From the NCBI GenBank assembly GCA_019022495.1, contig JAFEKR010000010.1:1054001-1118000 (forward strand): a stretch of DNA of 64,000 nt. Direction: 5' to 3'. Of this stretch, positions 1-10,097 are shown one piece after another. This stretch comes from Epichloe hybrida (lineage: Eukaryota > Ascomycota > Sordariomycetes > Hypocreales > Clavicipitaceae). The translations under genes and the position numbers were made by a program. Every line of letters begins with the position of its first letter. Positions within the stretch are counted from its first letter, which is position 1. The notes under the pieces are model-generated. The model searched no databases, was not told the origin of the DNA, and worked only from the letters and a program-made list of their open reading frames with translations.

Positions 1-835
1 TTACTTATAAAGACTCTTATATATATCTATAATACTAATATATTATAGTTTACTACTATTACTTAAAGGGAATAATTATTCTCTAAGTCTTTATCTAAAT
101 TAATAGAAGAGTTTATATAGGCATATACTACCTCTATTTAGAGCTAGTGCTTTGCTAATATAGCTATAGCATATTTACCTAGTAATAGTTATAGTATAAA
201 GAGTTATTTACTAGGGATATAACCTAGGTTCTAGATAGTGTAAGTAAGGTTAGTATATAAAGTATATATAAGTAAAGGTATAACTAGAATATAAGAGGGG
301 GGATAGTAAGTAAGAATAGTAATTCTAGTAAGATAAGGAATATTATTTCTAGCTAGGGGTTAGCTAACTCTAGGGTTTTTAGGGGTGTATTTAGGAGAAG
401 AACTAGCTAACTCTAACTTAAAGGGGAGATAGGTAAGCTACTAGTAATAATAAAAAGAAGAGTTATTACCTAACTTAGTAATTTAATAATAGTATTAGTT
501 CTTACTATAATAATAAGGGGTAAGCGCCTAGATAAGGGTAGTAAACTATTTGTGTATTTCTTTACGTATAGTATTTAGGTTACTAATAACCTATTAGTTC
601 TATTAAAATAAAATACTAGTAACTTATTATACAAACTACACTATACTATAACTAGCTAAAGGGCTAGCGCTAATAAAGAGAATAATATTAAGGCTAGTTA
701 TGTTTATTATAGGGGTATCTATAGCTAGAGACACCCTAAGAGCTAAGCGTATAGAAGCTAGGTTAAATTACGCCTAGCTAAGGAGAGCGTTCTAGTAACT
801 AATAAGATAGTAGTATTACTATAATAAGATAAGTA
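1..835 (+). other. Degenerate coding-like DNA, unrecognised
   Basis: This is strongly RIP-mutated DNA with no open frame of note. If TAG/TAA are ignored, a plus-strand frame around 690-800 reads like a possible zinc-knuckle neighbourhood (VYYRGIYS then RHPKS), where Cys codons could have been lost to C-to-T change. That would suit the gag/ORF1 end of a retroelement, but no Cys is left and no flanking domain is recognisable. It may be part of copia B or of a separate element. I cannot name the family. Confidence 0.3.
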
Positions 836-965
836 TACATATTCGGTTCATGCCCGAAAGATATTGGTGCAAGTCCTTTAGCCGCGTTTTTTTTAGATCT
901 ATTAGTAATATATAGGGTATAGCTTAATCGGTAAAGCATACTGCTCATAACAGTACTTATCTATA
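836..965 (+). pseudogene. Probable mitochondrial insert: two adjacent trnM(CAU) fragments
   Basis: Two tRNA-like pieces lie about 30 bases apart. At 842-858 a perfect 5-bp stem (TTCGG/CCGAA) closes a 7-base loop TTCATGC, with U33, anticodon CAT at 849-851 and purine 37. A T-loop-like segment and GCCGCG follow. At 920-955 a D-arm (AGCTTAATCGGTAAAGCA) is followed by anticodon stem TACTG/CAGTA closing loop CTCATAA, again anticodon CAT (946-948). The first piece lacks a clear acceptor and D-arm 5' half; the second lacks a convincing T-arm. Adjacent trnM genes are common in the tRNA clusters flanking the large rRNA gene of filamentous ascomycete mitochondria, so a nuclear mitochondrial insert is the best reading. 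It is less AT-biased than its surroundings, as expected for a short single-copy insert below RIP size. The start could equally be read through as protein (VHARKILVQ), which lowers confidence. Confidence 0.5.
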
Positions 966-2060
966 TAGAATATATAATTTATATATTTATTGAAAGGCCT
1001 TCTTTTTCTTAGTGGTTATAGTCTTAGGGACTCTAGGTTTAATAATATATATACTTATAGTAATTTTAGCCTTAAGATCCTTAAGGGTATATTAGAGTTA
1101 TAGGTTAGTAAATAGAAGCCTAGTATACTATATATAGGTAATATAATATTACTAATAAGGAGAATATAACTCCTTACTTTAGGGTAGATAATAGTTTAAG
1201 ACACTAGTAGTAAGAGCTTATTTAATATAAGGACTATAGGGATACTAGACTAATTTAGGTATAGTATACTATTTATTATTAGAGTTTCCCTTTATAAGGT
1301 ACTTACTAATAGAATAGGATATTAGTGTAGTAAGAGTAACTACTCCTATAGCTACTAGAGCTATAGGAGTAAGGGTATTAGTTTAGTATTAAGGTATTTT
1401 AGTAAAGGAAATAATTATTTAGAAGGAGAGAACTAATAGAATAATAAGGAAAGCATAATAGGATTATAATAATAAAGAGATAGTGTTATATAAAAGGGAA
1501 AGTAAGATAAGTATAAGCTAAAGTAAGATATTTATAGTAAAAGTTATACTTATATTAGGTATACTATAAATAGGTAAGGGTAAGGTAATTATTTATAATA
1601 AATAACCTATTAGTAAGGCAAATATATTACATGTAATAGGTAAGGGTAAGGCAATTATTTATAATAAATAACCTATTAGCAAGGTAAACGTATTACGCGT
1701 ACTATAAAATAACACCTAGAAGTAAGGGGGGGTTACTATAATAAATAATAAGGTAGTAAGGCAAGTGCCTATTAGACGCTTTATAAATAGCTATTAGTAA
1801 GAGCAGTTTTTATTATAATAACTAAGGGCATATATAACGTAAGTGTTACGTATATTACTAGGGGTTAATATAAAGGGGAGTTTATTAATAATAGGTAAGT
1901 AAAGGCATATATAAGGGCTTAGGCTTTACCTAAGTATTATTTATATAGTAGTTAAAGAGGGGAGTAGTAAAAGCAGTTAAAGTAAGGAAAGGAAGCTTAT
2001 ATAAGTAGCTAAGGGGGTATAAGGGGCACCACTAGGGATAGCCTCTTACCCTTCCTCCTT
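966..2060. other. RIP-degenerate intergenic DNA, no recognisable gene
   Basis: AT-rich DNA without a recognisable domain on either strand. Runs such as the short inverted stretch around 1340-1380 (CTCCTATAGCTACTAGAGCTATAGGAG) and a 66-bp direct duplication are the only structure seen. It lies downstream of the minus-strand copia B fragment, where copia RNase H would be expected. I could not find RNase H motifs, so the region may be a further insertion or simply too mutated. Confidence 0.4.
1570..1701 (+). repeat. 66-bp direct duplication (2 copies)
   Basis: Copy 1 is 1570-1635 and copy 2 is 1636-1701. Each begins ATAGGTAAGGGTAAGG, contains a partly palindromic core (GGTAATTATTTATAATAAAT) and ends in a short palindrome, ACATGT in copy 1 and ACGCGT in copy 2. 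The copies differ mainly by C/T and A/G transitions, so the duplication predates at least some RIP. The unit is a multiple of three, but no protein is recognisable. Confidence 0.8.
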
Positions 2061-2304
2061 TTTCCTTAAGTCTCTTAATACTATATTAACGCCCTATCGC
2101 AGTAGCCTAGGGGCCAGTCTATAACAAAGGTATTATAATTAAGCTCTTTGAATCGTTATTAATAATATTAGGGATAAACTTCTAAGCTATCTTTTAAATG
2201 TACAATTCCTATAATAACTATATCTCTTTAGTATTACAATTCCTAATGATTTCAATGCCTAGAAACCACTTTAAATTACCTTAGTCTTTAATATCTAGAC
2301 TGTT
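2061..2304 (-). pseudogene. Copia B pol relic, RT/RNase H junction (left piece)
   Basis: Read on the minus strand from 2304 downwards, the sequence gives the motif GNLKWFLGIEIIRN. This is the well-known LGxLxxFLGIEI block that ends the reverse transcriptase of Ty1/copia elements. It continues as an AT-degraded frame to about 2060. The frame joins directly to the minus-strand frame at 9475 and above, which holds the preceding YVDN catalytic block, once copia A and one target-site copy are removed. So this is the 3' part of an older copia element interrupted by copia A. Stops in the frame are TAA/TAG, consistent with RIP. Confidence 0.75.
2300..2304. repeat. Target-site duplication CTGTT, left copy (copia A)
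   Basis: CTGTT immediately precedes the first LTR base (TG at 2305). It is repeated immediately after the second LTR at 9475-9479. Five base pairs is the usual duplication length for Ty1/copia integrases. Confidence 0.9.
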
Positions 2305-3121
2305 TGTTAAAAATAAGACCTATTTTTAGCCCTTTCTAGTTAAAGGACCTTTCTATTACTAGCTTGCATTGCAAGCCTGACAGCTACACTGCAGCTGTCA
2401 ACGGTCGCGAAGGTAGCTGTCAATGGCTACGTCGCAGCTGTCAACAGCTACGACCAACCGTGTGGATGACTAATCTAAATCAATTATCAATTATGAATTA
2501 TTTAATTGCGTTGTGGCTACAAGCGCAGCCACAACCGCAGCGCCACTAGTAATTAGGTAAGCTAGGGTGACGTAAGCAGGTTACCCTATAGCTATCTTTG
2601 ACAGCGATTTTCTCTTTAACTAGAGGTCGTACAAAAGTCTTATATATAGCAAATTAAAGCTAGAAGACAGGGCTTTTATTTTATGTAGGAATATTTTTTA
2701 GACTAAAATTTAGTGTATACGGGTTACTAGTTTGTATAGTGGTAAGTCGATTTTTTGGATTTTACATATAAATGAATTTTGTGGAAAATAAAAAGTGGCC
2801 TATAAGACCTCTTTAGCGGTCCGGATCCACTAATACAGTTAGTAGGTATATAAGAGAAAGAAGATCTTTTTAATCTAGCTAGATAGCTAGGCCTCTCAAT
2901 CCAACAGCCGCATTGCCCGTATAACGTCACTAAAATCAATTCTATTAGTATATAAGATATTGTAAAAGTTATCTAGATTAAATTCTATTAGTTAATAACT
3001 GCCAAAACCTTCCGTTACGTTGCGTTAAATATTTCAACGTGGTGGTTCTACTAGTCCCTAACCGTAGAGCTACACCTGTATAGCTATTGCTAGCAAGCAA
3101 CTAGCTCCCTATATTTCAATA
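2305..3121 (+). repeat. Copia A 5' LTR (817 bp)
   Basis: It begins TGTTAAAAATAAG and ends TTCAATA, evidently TTCAACA before a CA-to-TA change, giving the usual TG...CA ends. A TATA-like GTATATAAGAG lies around 2848-2858, so transcription probably starts shortly after it. Around 2385-2460 there is a cluster of repeated AGCTGTCAA/CAGCTG words with dyad symmetry, perhaps an upstream regulatory region. In the segments compared with the 3' LTR, differences are transitions in both directions. Confidence 0.92.
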
Positions 3122-3133
3122 GGTTATGAGCCT
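3122..3133 (+). promoter_or_regulatory. Copia-type primer binding site (initiator tRNA-Met anticodon arm)
   Basis: GGTTATGAGCC follows the 5' LTR directly. It is the reverse complement of GGCTCATAACC, the anticodon arm of eukaryotic initiator tRNA-Met. Drosophila copia is primed by a 5' half-molecule of the same tRNA, pairing at this internal region rather than at the 3' end. The following bases (TAGCC) are compatible with a C-to-T change in an extended match. Confidence 0.8.
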
Positions 3134-3179
3134 AGCCTATTACTATAAAATTCTTTCTAGTGCACTTTACGTATAGTTA

Positions 3180-3450
3180 CAGAAGACTTCCCTTCTATAA
3201 AACAGGAAGGACCCGCGAGATAGAAGCTATTCCCTTCTATAAAAAGAAATCATTATGGTTACAGAAGACTTCCCTTCTATAAAACAGGAAGCGCATAAGC
3301 GATACAGAAGCTTTCCCTTCTATAAAAAAGAAGTTTAGTGAGGATAGAAGCTTTTCCCTTCTATAAAAAGGAAATTCAGCGCGGATAGAAGCTTTTCCCT
3401 TCTATAAAAAGGAATTTCAGTACAAATAGAAGACTTCCCTTCTATAAAAT
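3180..3450 (+). repeat. Leader tandem repeats, ~41-bp unit, seven copies
   Basis: The untranslated leader between primer site and gag holds seven occurrences of CCCTTCTATAAAA, near 3191, 3234, 3272, 3316, 3357, 3399 and 3437. Each is preceded by AGAAG, so every unit can fold into an AGAAG...CTTCT hairpin. The spacer between units varies (for example GCGCATAAGCGATA, TTCAGCGCGGATA). The gag start codon lies a few bases past the last unit. A role in RNA packaging, dimerisation or translation is possible but inferred only from position. Confidence 0.85.
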
Positions 3451-3456
3451 TAGAAG

Positions 3457-6400
3457 ATGGATACCAATTAATAAGGTCAGGGACCTCCAGTCCCTGATCT
3501 TAGTGCGCAAGAGGTTCTAAATAACCAGCTAAAAGAGCAGGTTATTAGACAACAAAATGCTATTAATCTAGTAATACAGAAGCTAGAGTCCTTAACTTTA
3601 GCTATTAATAATAGATCTATAGAGGGTGTGGAAGCTACTAAGCCTGCTAGTTAGCAGCAAGTTTAACAGCCTATTTAGCAAGATAAGGCACCTGAATCTA
3701 GCTCTGTACAAGCTGCCTTTAATAATTTGATTATTAAGGAATTTAATAAGAGGGTTTATAGCTTCCCTAAGACTGCTAAGCTTAAAGGAGCTGAAAATTT
3801 CGATTAATGGAAACAAGCCCTAGCTATCTAATTTAGAGCTTTAGGCATGCCTAATTTTCTAGATAATCCGGATATTTCTAGGGCGCTAGGGGACGCTAAC
3901 TAAGCTATTATCCTAATGTTACTAAGGGATAGTTATACGGAAGGCCCCTAAGCCGCTATAACTTGGCAAAAATCACCTAAAGAAGCCTATAATTTACTTA
4001 TTAGGCAATATTCACATAGCGTTAAAATCCAGAGGGGGTCCCTATATTCTGAATTTCATAACCTGAATTTTCATGGATTTAAGGGGACTTTAGAAGCCTT
4101 TAATGCGGTCTTTAATAATCTACTAGCTAGATTATTGATTTTAGGGGTCCTAATTAATCCTATAGATTAGGTTAATCAATATCTTCAATCCCTAAAATTA
4201 ACCTTCCCTTAGTGGGCTAAGAGGTAACGATTTAGTATGCGTATAAATAGGGCTATAGGGGTCCCCTTAGAAGCCCTAAATCTTGAATTTCTGATGGCAG
4301 ACCTTCTAGCTAAACAGAGGGATAAGTTATCTACGGTAGCTAAAGCCCTGAATTATAGGGCTAAAGACCTAGAAAAGGGTGCTAAAGATAAGGAAAAGGC
4401 CCCTAAAGGTTAGAAGAAGAAGAAAGAAGGCTCTAAAGAAAATAAGGGCTCTTCTAATTCTAATAAGAAGAAAAAGAAGCAAAAGGGTCAAAAATCAGAT
4501 AAAAAGGATACTAAAGAACTTACAGAATATTCTTTTATGCTAGGAAATTACAACCTTTCTAACGGAGCCCTTGATCCGTACAAGAAACCTAGTAATTACA
4601 AGACTAGTTATAAGAGCTCTAGCGATAGTAGCTCTAATTCTAGCTCTAGTGATTCGGATAATGAAAAACAAGAAATTAATACCTTAAATGGTTTTAATTA
4701 TTACAGTAAAGACATAAAAAAGGCCCTATTATATGATATAGGTTTAACCATACATATAGTTAATTCTAGGGAGGTCTTTAGGGATTATACCCCTTTTAAG
4801 AAGGGGGAATCCAACCCTATTATAACTAGTGGTGGCCTTATTTATCCTAAGGGTCACGGTAGTGCTGTTTTTGAGGTCTTATATTAAAAGAAACCTAATA
4901 AATATAGGACCTTAGTGCTAAAGGATACTCTATATTTTCCTTAGCTTAATATTAATATAGTTAGTGGCCTTATTCACTATATATCTAGCGGTTACTTTAT
5001 AAAAAACCATCTTTATCTTAAAGATAGGTCTTGTATTACTGCCCTAGATATAGTAAAACATGGTTTTTTCCTTTACGTTAAAAACCAATCTACACTAACA
5101 TTACATAAAGGGCCCTGTAAAAAATCTCATTATATCTAACCTTTTACCTATGCTAGCTTTAGGGGTTATAGCTATCTAATTAGCTACCCTATAGAGGTTC
5201 AAATTCCCTCTAAAAAGCCGGATTAGGCTTCTGATTTAGACGAAATCGCTGAAATCAACGAAAATGATGATAATATTAAAGAAGTCATACGGGATGATTT
5301 AGGGGATTTAGTCCCTTCTCCAACGCCTATAGCCCTAGGCTAGGTCCCTTATAAATCTAAAGAAATAGATTTAGGGGTGTTAGAGGGCCTTAGTGAAGGA
5401 AAAAGGTCCCTAATACCTCCCTAAGAGGCCTATGGTTCTTAAGGGGCCTAGCAGGGGACTAACGGAGAGGGCCCTAATCTAGACCTAAATCTAGACCCTA
5501 ATTCAGGCCCTAAAGACCTTCAATATCAAAAGTTACTAGAACTAGCTAGCCTATGGCATATATGATTAGGGCACCTAAGGCTTCCTTTGCTAAAGAAAAC
5601 AAGCCTTATAACTAAAGGAATCCCTGATTTTTCTAAAATCAAGGATAAAGACTTGAAATGTATAGCTTGTGATTAATCTAAGGCAGTTAGAAGACCTAGG
5701 AAATTAGCTATCCCTGACCCCCCTAGAGCTCTAGATCGAATAGAGGGGGATACGCTAAAAATTAGCCCTGTACCATACAATAAACAGTTAATTTGCTTAT
5801 TTCTAGTTAATCGAAAAACTAGATATAAGTGGGTGTTCTTATTACCAAATAAGGAAGGCCTAACTGTTTATAGGGCTATTAAGGGCTTCTTCAGAGGGCT
5901 TAAAAATCAACTAGGTCAATATCCTAGGCACCTTCACTTTAATAGGGGCTAAGAAATCAATTCTAGTTGTTAAACCTAGTTAAATTCTAAAGGGATTAAA
6001 TTTATAACTTCTAGTCCCTATATCCATAAGCAAAATGGATTAGCAGAGCGTTTTATTTATACTATTCTAGATCGATTAAGGGCTACTATCTAGTGGGCAA
6101 AATTACCCTTATATCTATGGTGTTTTGTATTACCTATAGTTATTAACCTAGTTAATATAACTGCTAATACCACAAAGGATAAAAGCCCTAAACAACTGCT
6201 AGCTAGGGAGCTAAATCAGCCCTGTACGACTGATATTAGCAGTATTAGAGCCATAGGATCTCACTATGAGATTCTAATCCCCCTAGAAAAACAACCTAAA
6301 GCCTAGAAGTTAGTAGCTAGGACTATCCCTAGAAGGCTATTAGCTACACTAGGTTCTAACACCTATCTAGTGTACATCCCCTCTAAAAGGCTAGTTACGA

Positions 6401-8451
6401 AGACTAGCTTTATTAAGATTATAGAGCCTATAGGTCCTGTTTCTAAAGGATTACCTAGGCTTTCTATAGGGGATAACCCTTTAGAGGGGGAAAATGATTT
6501 AGAAGATTAAGATCTAAATCAAGGTTTAAAGGATTACCCTATAGACAACATAGGAAATTAAAATCCCCCTATAGGTTAAGAAAAACACCCTATAGAGCCT
6601 GTACAACCCCCTAAGGAACCGATTCCAGAGGCCTCAGAGGAGGCCACGCCCGTAACTTCACTAGGAAATCAGATTTCGACTCCGGACCTTGATTTTAACA
6701 AAATTACTGACTTCGACCCTAATATTGACCCTATGGATGTTAATATTAGTTCCCCTTCTTCTCTAGATTTTATAAAAGAAATCTGCTTTAAGGTATAGGA
6801 GAAGCTAAAGGAAAACAACCCTAATAGCCCCGAACCTAAGACCTAGAAGCAAGCTATATCTAGCCCTAAAAGGGATAAATAGATAGAAGCTACGTACAAG
6901 GAATATAAACAGCTTCTAAAGGCTAGTACTTTTAAATTTATAGGGAAAGACTAAGTACCTAAGGGCCGAAAAGTACTAAAGAATAGGCTTGTTTATAAGC
7001 TTAAAAAGGATAAAGAAAATAATCCTTTAAAATACAAGGCCTGACTCGTAGCTAAGGGATTTATGCAAATCAAAGGTCTAGATTATCTAGAGACCTTTGT
7101 AGCCACAAGCATTCCCCCTAGCTAGAGGATTTTACTAGCCCTAGCGGCTTGGAATAACTAGGAAATCGAACAGGTCGATTTTATAGGAGCTTTTCTTAAT
7201 AGTAAGCTACAACAACAGATTTATATAGTTATTCTAGACGGATTTATTGAATTCCTTAAAGCAAATCTAAAATTAGCTAAATTAGCTAAAAGTTTTGGCT
7301 ATAAACCTTCTAAAGATTAAGTAATTTTATTATAGAAATCTTTATATAGCCTAAAACAAAGCTTAAGGGAGTGGCAACAAGCACTAATTATAGTGCTAAA
7401 GTCCCTAGGATTTAGCCCTCTAATTTCTAACCTAGCTATATTCTATAATTCCTTCACTAAAACCTTTATTATCACGTATGTAGATGATTGTCTTCTAATT
7501 AGAATGGATTTACATTATATCTAAAGACTTAAAAAGGAACTTTATAAAGTCTATCTAATAGAAAATAGGGGGCAGGCTGAATTCTTCTTAGGGGTTTAAA
7601 TCATACGAGATAGACCTAATAGGATCCTGAAAATTCATTAATCTTAGTATATCTTAGAGGCTTTAAATCGATTTAACATGCTAGATAGTAAGCCTATTAG
7701 CATACCTCTTTAGCTAGGCGTTTTAGCTACGCAGACCACTAAGCTTTTAATACTAGCGAAATCAAGCTCTATTAGTGCATTATAGGGACTATAATGTACC
7801 TAATATTACTTATAACTTATAAGGCTAGACGTGGCCTTTACACTTCAGTGGCTATCTATAGCACTAGCAAGGCCCTATATAGAGCAACTAAAAGCAGCCA
7901 AAAACCTACTTAGGTACCTATTAGGGACTAAATTCCTTGCTATAATTTATAGGGGAGACCCTAAAGGTATAGCTAGCAAAAGCCTAATAGGTTATTGCGA
8001 TAGTGATTTTACAGGGGATAAAAAGACCTCTAAATTAACCTATGCTTATCTATTCAAGCTAGCTAGCGGACCTATTAGCTAGAAATCAAAGAAAGCTAGT
8101 ATAATAGCTCTATTAACATTAGAAGCTAAAGCTAACGCTATTTGCGAGACCTTCCGGGAGCTACAGTAGCTTTAGGGCTTATTTAAGGAGCTAAAAACCC
8201 CTATTTCTCCCCCTATCCAGATATATTACGATAATTAAGGCGCTATAACCACTGCCTATAACCCTGCCTTACATAGCCGTATAAAGCATACCTTGCTAAA
8301 GTTTAACTATATTAGGCAACAGGTTTTAGAGGGTTTAGCTAAGATCAAATATCTAGATACGAAGTCAATGCCTGCAGACAGTCTAACAAAGCCTCTATCT
8401 AGACCTCTTCATTAGGCCTTTATTAAGCTCTTAGGGCTTAATAATCACTAA
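3457..8451 (+). pseudogene. Copia A gag-pol polyprotein, RIP-inactivated
   Basis: One continuous frame of 1664 codons starts at ATG 3457 and ends TAA 8449-8451, with no frameshift. Residue numbers count stops as residues. Gag covers about 1-350, ending in a Lys/Ser-rich tract with no CCHC knuckle. Protease: YDIGLT at 426-431, with D427 in place of a canonical DSGAT. Integrase zinc site: H701, H706, C735, C738; the catalytic Glu is E864 in NGLAERF, while the second Asp position reads FNRG. RT holds YVDD at 1341-1344, intact, preceded by a LVAKGF block. RNase H has CDSDF with D1515. The two longest open stretches are 4537-4887 and 7831-8082. In-frame stops are nearly all TAG/TAA, plus TGA at 5563. 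In life it would make virus-like particles in the cytoplasm and integrate cDNA in the nucleus. Confidence 0.93.
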
Positions 8452-8647
8452 AAACCAATAACTAAATCCCTTTAACAGGGAACTAAAAACAACGCTAAAA
8501 AGGGAGCTATATTTAACAATAGCTAGGAATTTAAAAGGGGGTCTTTTATCTTTTCCTGTTTTTCCCTTTTATCTGTTTTTATCTAAAAGTTCTTGTTTAC
8601 CCTATATCACTTTGTACGCTTTTAATTAGCTTATATGTAATTCTTTT

Positions 8648-8657
8648 GTAGAGGGGG
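8648..8657 (+). promoter_or_regulatory. Polypurine tract of copia A
   Basis: GTAGAGGGGG abuts the 3' LTR start (TG at 8658). A purine run ending in a G run directly before the LTR is the usual plus-strand DNA primer site. It has survived RIP, probably because it contains no CpA on either strand. Confidence 0.85.
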
Positions 8658-9474
8658 TGTTAAAAATAAGACCTATTTTTAGCCCTTTCTAGTTAAAGGA
8701 CCTTTCTATTACTAGCTTGCATTGCAAGCCTAATAGCTGCACTGCAGCTGTTAACGGTCGCGAAGGTAGCTATCAATGGCTACGTCGCAGCTGTTAACAG
8801 CTGCGACCGACCATGTGGATAACTAATCTAAATCAATTATCAATTGTAGATTATTTAATTACGTTATAGCTACAAGCGCAGCCATAACCGCAGCGCCACT
8901 AGTAATTAGGTAAGCTAGGGTAACGTAAGCAGGTTACCCTATAGCTATCTTTGACAGCGATTTTCTCTTTAACTAGAGGTTGTACAAAAGTCTTGCATAT
9001 AGCAAATTAAAGCTAGAAGATAGGGCTTTTATTTTATGCAGGAATATTTTTTGGACTAAAATTTAGTGCATACAGGTTGCTAGTTTGTATGGTGGTGAGT
9101 CGATTTTTTGGATTTTATATATAAATGAATTTTACGGAAAATAAAAAGTGGCCTATAAGACCTCTTTAGCGGTCCGGATCCACTAATACAGTTAGTGGGT
9201 ATATAAGAGGAAGAAGATCTTTTTAATCTAGCTAGATAGCTAGGCCTCTTAATCTAACAGCCGCATTGCCTGTACAACGTCACTAAAATCAATTCTATTG
9301 GTATATAAGATATCGTAAAAGTCATCTAGATTGAATTCTATTAGTTAATAACTGCCGAAACCTTCCGTTACGTTGCGTTAAATATTTCAACGTGGTGGTT
9401 CTACTAGTCCCTGACCGTAGAGCCGCACCTGTACAGCTGTTGCCAGCCGGCAACTAGCTCCCTACATTTCAATA
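8658..9474 (+). repeat. Copia A 3' LTR (817 bp)
   Basis: Same length and ends as the 5' copy. Compared near the start (for example 2378-2470 against 8731-8823), differences are C/T or G/A changes such as GTCAAC to GTTAAC and GCTGTC to GCTATC, in either direction. The two LTRs were therefore mutated independently after insertion by a transition-specific process. A TATA-like GTATATAAGAGG lies at about 9199-9210. Confidence 0.92.
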
Positions 9475-10097
9475 CTGTTTATTAACTACTTATATAGCTC
9501 TTTAAATTCTGCTTTAAATCCGTTTAGAAATAGCACTATAATATTATCTACATAGAAAAACAGGATAAATCTGCCTTTCATAAAGATATATAGGTTTTCC
9601 TTTCCTTAGATAAAGCTAAGATTTAATAGGAATTACATTAGGTATAGAAACTATTATTAAGGAGCTTCCCATAGCCTATATAATGCTCTAGTTATCTTCT
9701 AGAGATAACCTTATGTATTTATACCCTCTAGTGGCTTATAGAAGATAAGTTCTTTAAGTTTTATATATAGGAAGGCATTCTAAATATTATATTAACGCAT
9801 ATTAAGATTATTAGCGTAGCAAATAGTAAGTAGTATGCGTAAAGATTATAAAGTAAGCGTAGTAATGTAGTTATTAAGGTTATTCTTTAGTTATTAGTTA
9901 CCTTAGACTACTATTTAAGCCTTAAACTCTATAATAATACCTTTTTTATTAGTTTTATACTTAAAAACCTATCTAAGGTTAATAATTTCCTTAAGATTAA
10001 ATAATTTATCGAGTATATCCTCCTAGTAGTTTAAGGATTAAAGCTTTAAAAGCTCCTTTATAATTACTTCCTTTTAGTAGTTATAATACACTAAGGC
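9475..10097 (-). pseudogene. Copia B pol relic, reverse transcriptase (right piece)
   Basis: The minus strand encodes a decayed copia reverse transcriptase. Near 9890-9990 lies the N-terminal block (VFKYKTNKKGIIIEFKA, the copia WVFKxKxxxDGxIxRFKARLVA motif). Nearer 9500-9580 is FYVDNIIVLFLN, the catalytic YVDD block with the second Asp read as Asn. The frame continues into 2304 once copia A is removed, as expected for a target site. Upstream (higher coordinates) it is cut by hAT element H1 at 10098. The first five bases (9475-9479, CTGTT) are the right target duplication of copia A. Confidence 0.8.

Larger units (their letters stand above)
2305..9474 (+). mobile_element. Complete Ty1/copia retrotransposon (copia A), RIP-inactivated
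   Basis: This is a full-length copia element of about 7.17 kb: 5' LTR (2305-3121), primer site (3122 on), repeat-bearing leader, a single gag-pol frame (3457-8451), polypurine tract (8648-8657) and 3' LTR (8658-9474), bounded by the 5-bp duplication CTGTT. Domain order gag, protease, integrase, RT, RNase H is diagnostic of copia. It sits inside an older copia on the opposite strand. It is the least degraded large element here: many codons are still C/G-containing and the frame is never shifted. It is nonetheless dead, with dozens of in-frame TAG/TAA codons and a TGA. Confidence 0.95.

Noticed and set aside
842..955. Functional nuclear tRNA-Met genes
   Set aside because: Neither piece has both an acceptor stem and a full set of arms, and flanking sequence lacks a paired 5' end.
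2364..2549. Short open frame in the copia A 5' LTR
   Set aside because: It lies wholly in the LTR, is not kept open in the 3' LTR copy, and has no recognisable motif.
2727..2939. Minus-strand open frame in the copia A LTR
   Set aside because: LTR sequence antisense to the element; chance frame in non-coding DNA.
3598..3816. Minus-strand open frame opposite copia A gag
   Set aside because: Shadow of the gag frame on the other strand, with no domain similarity.
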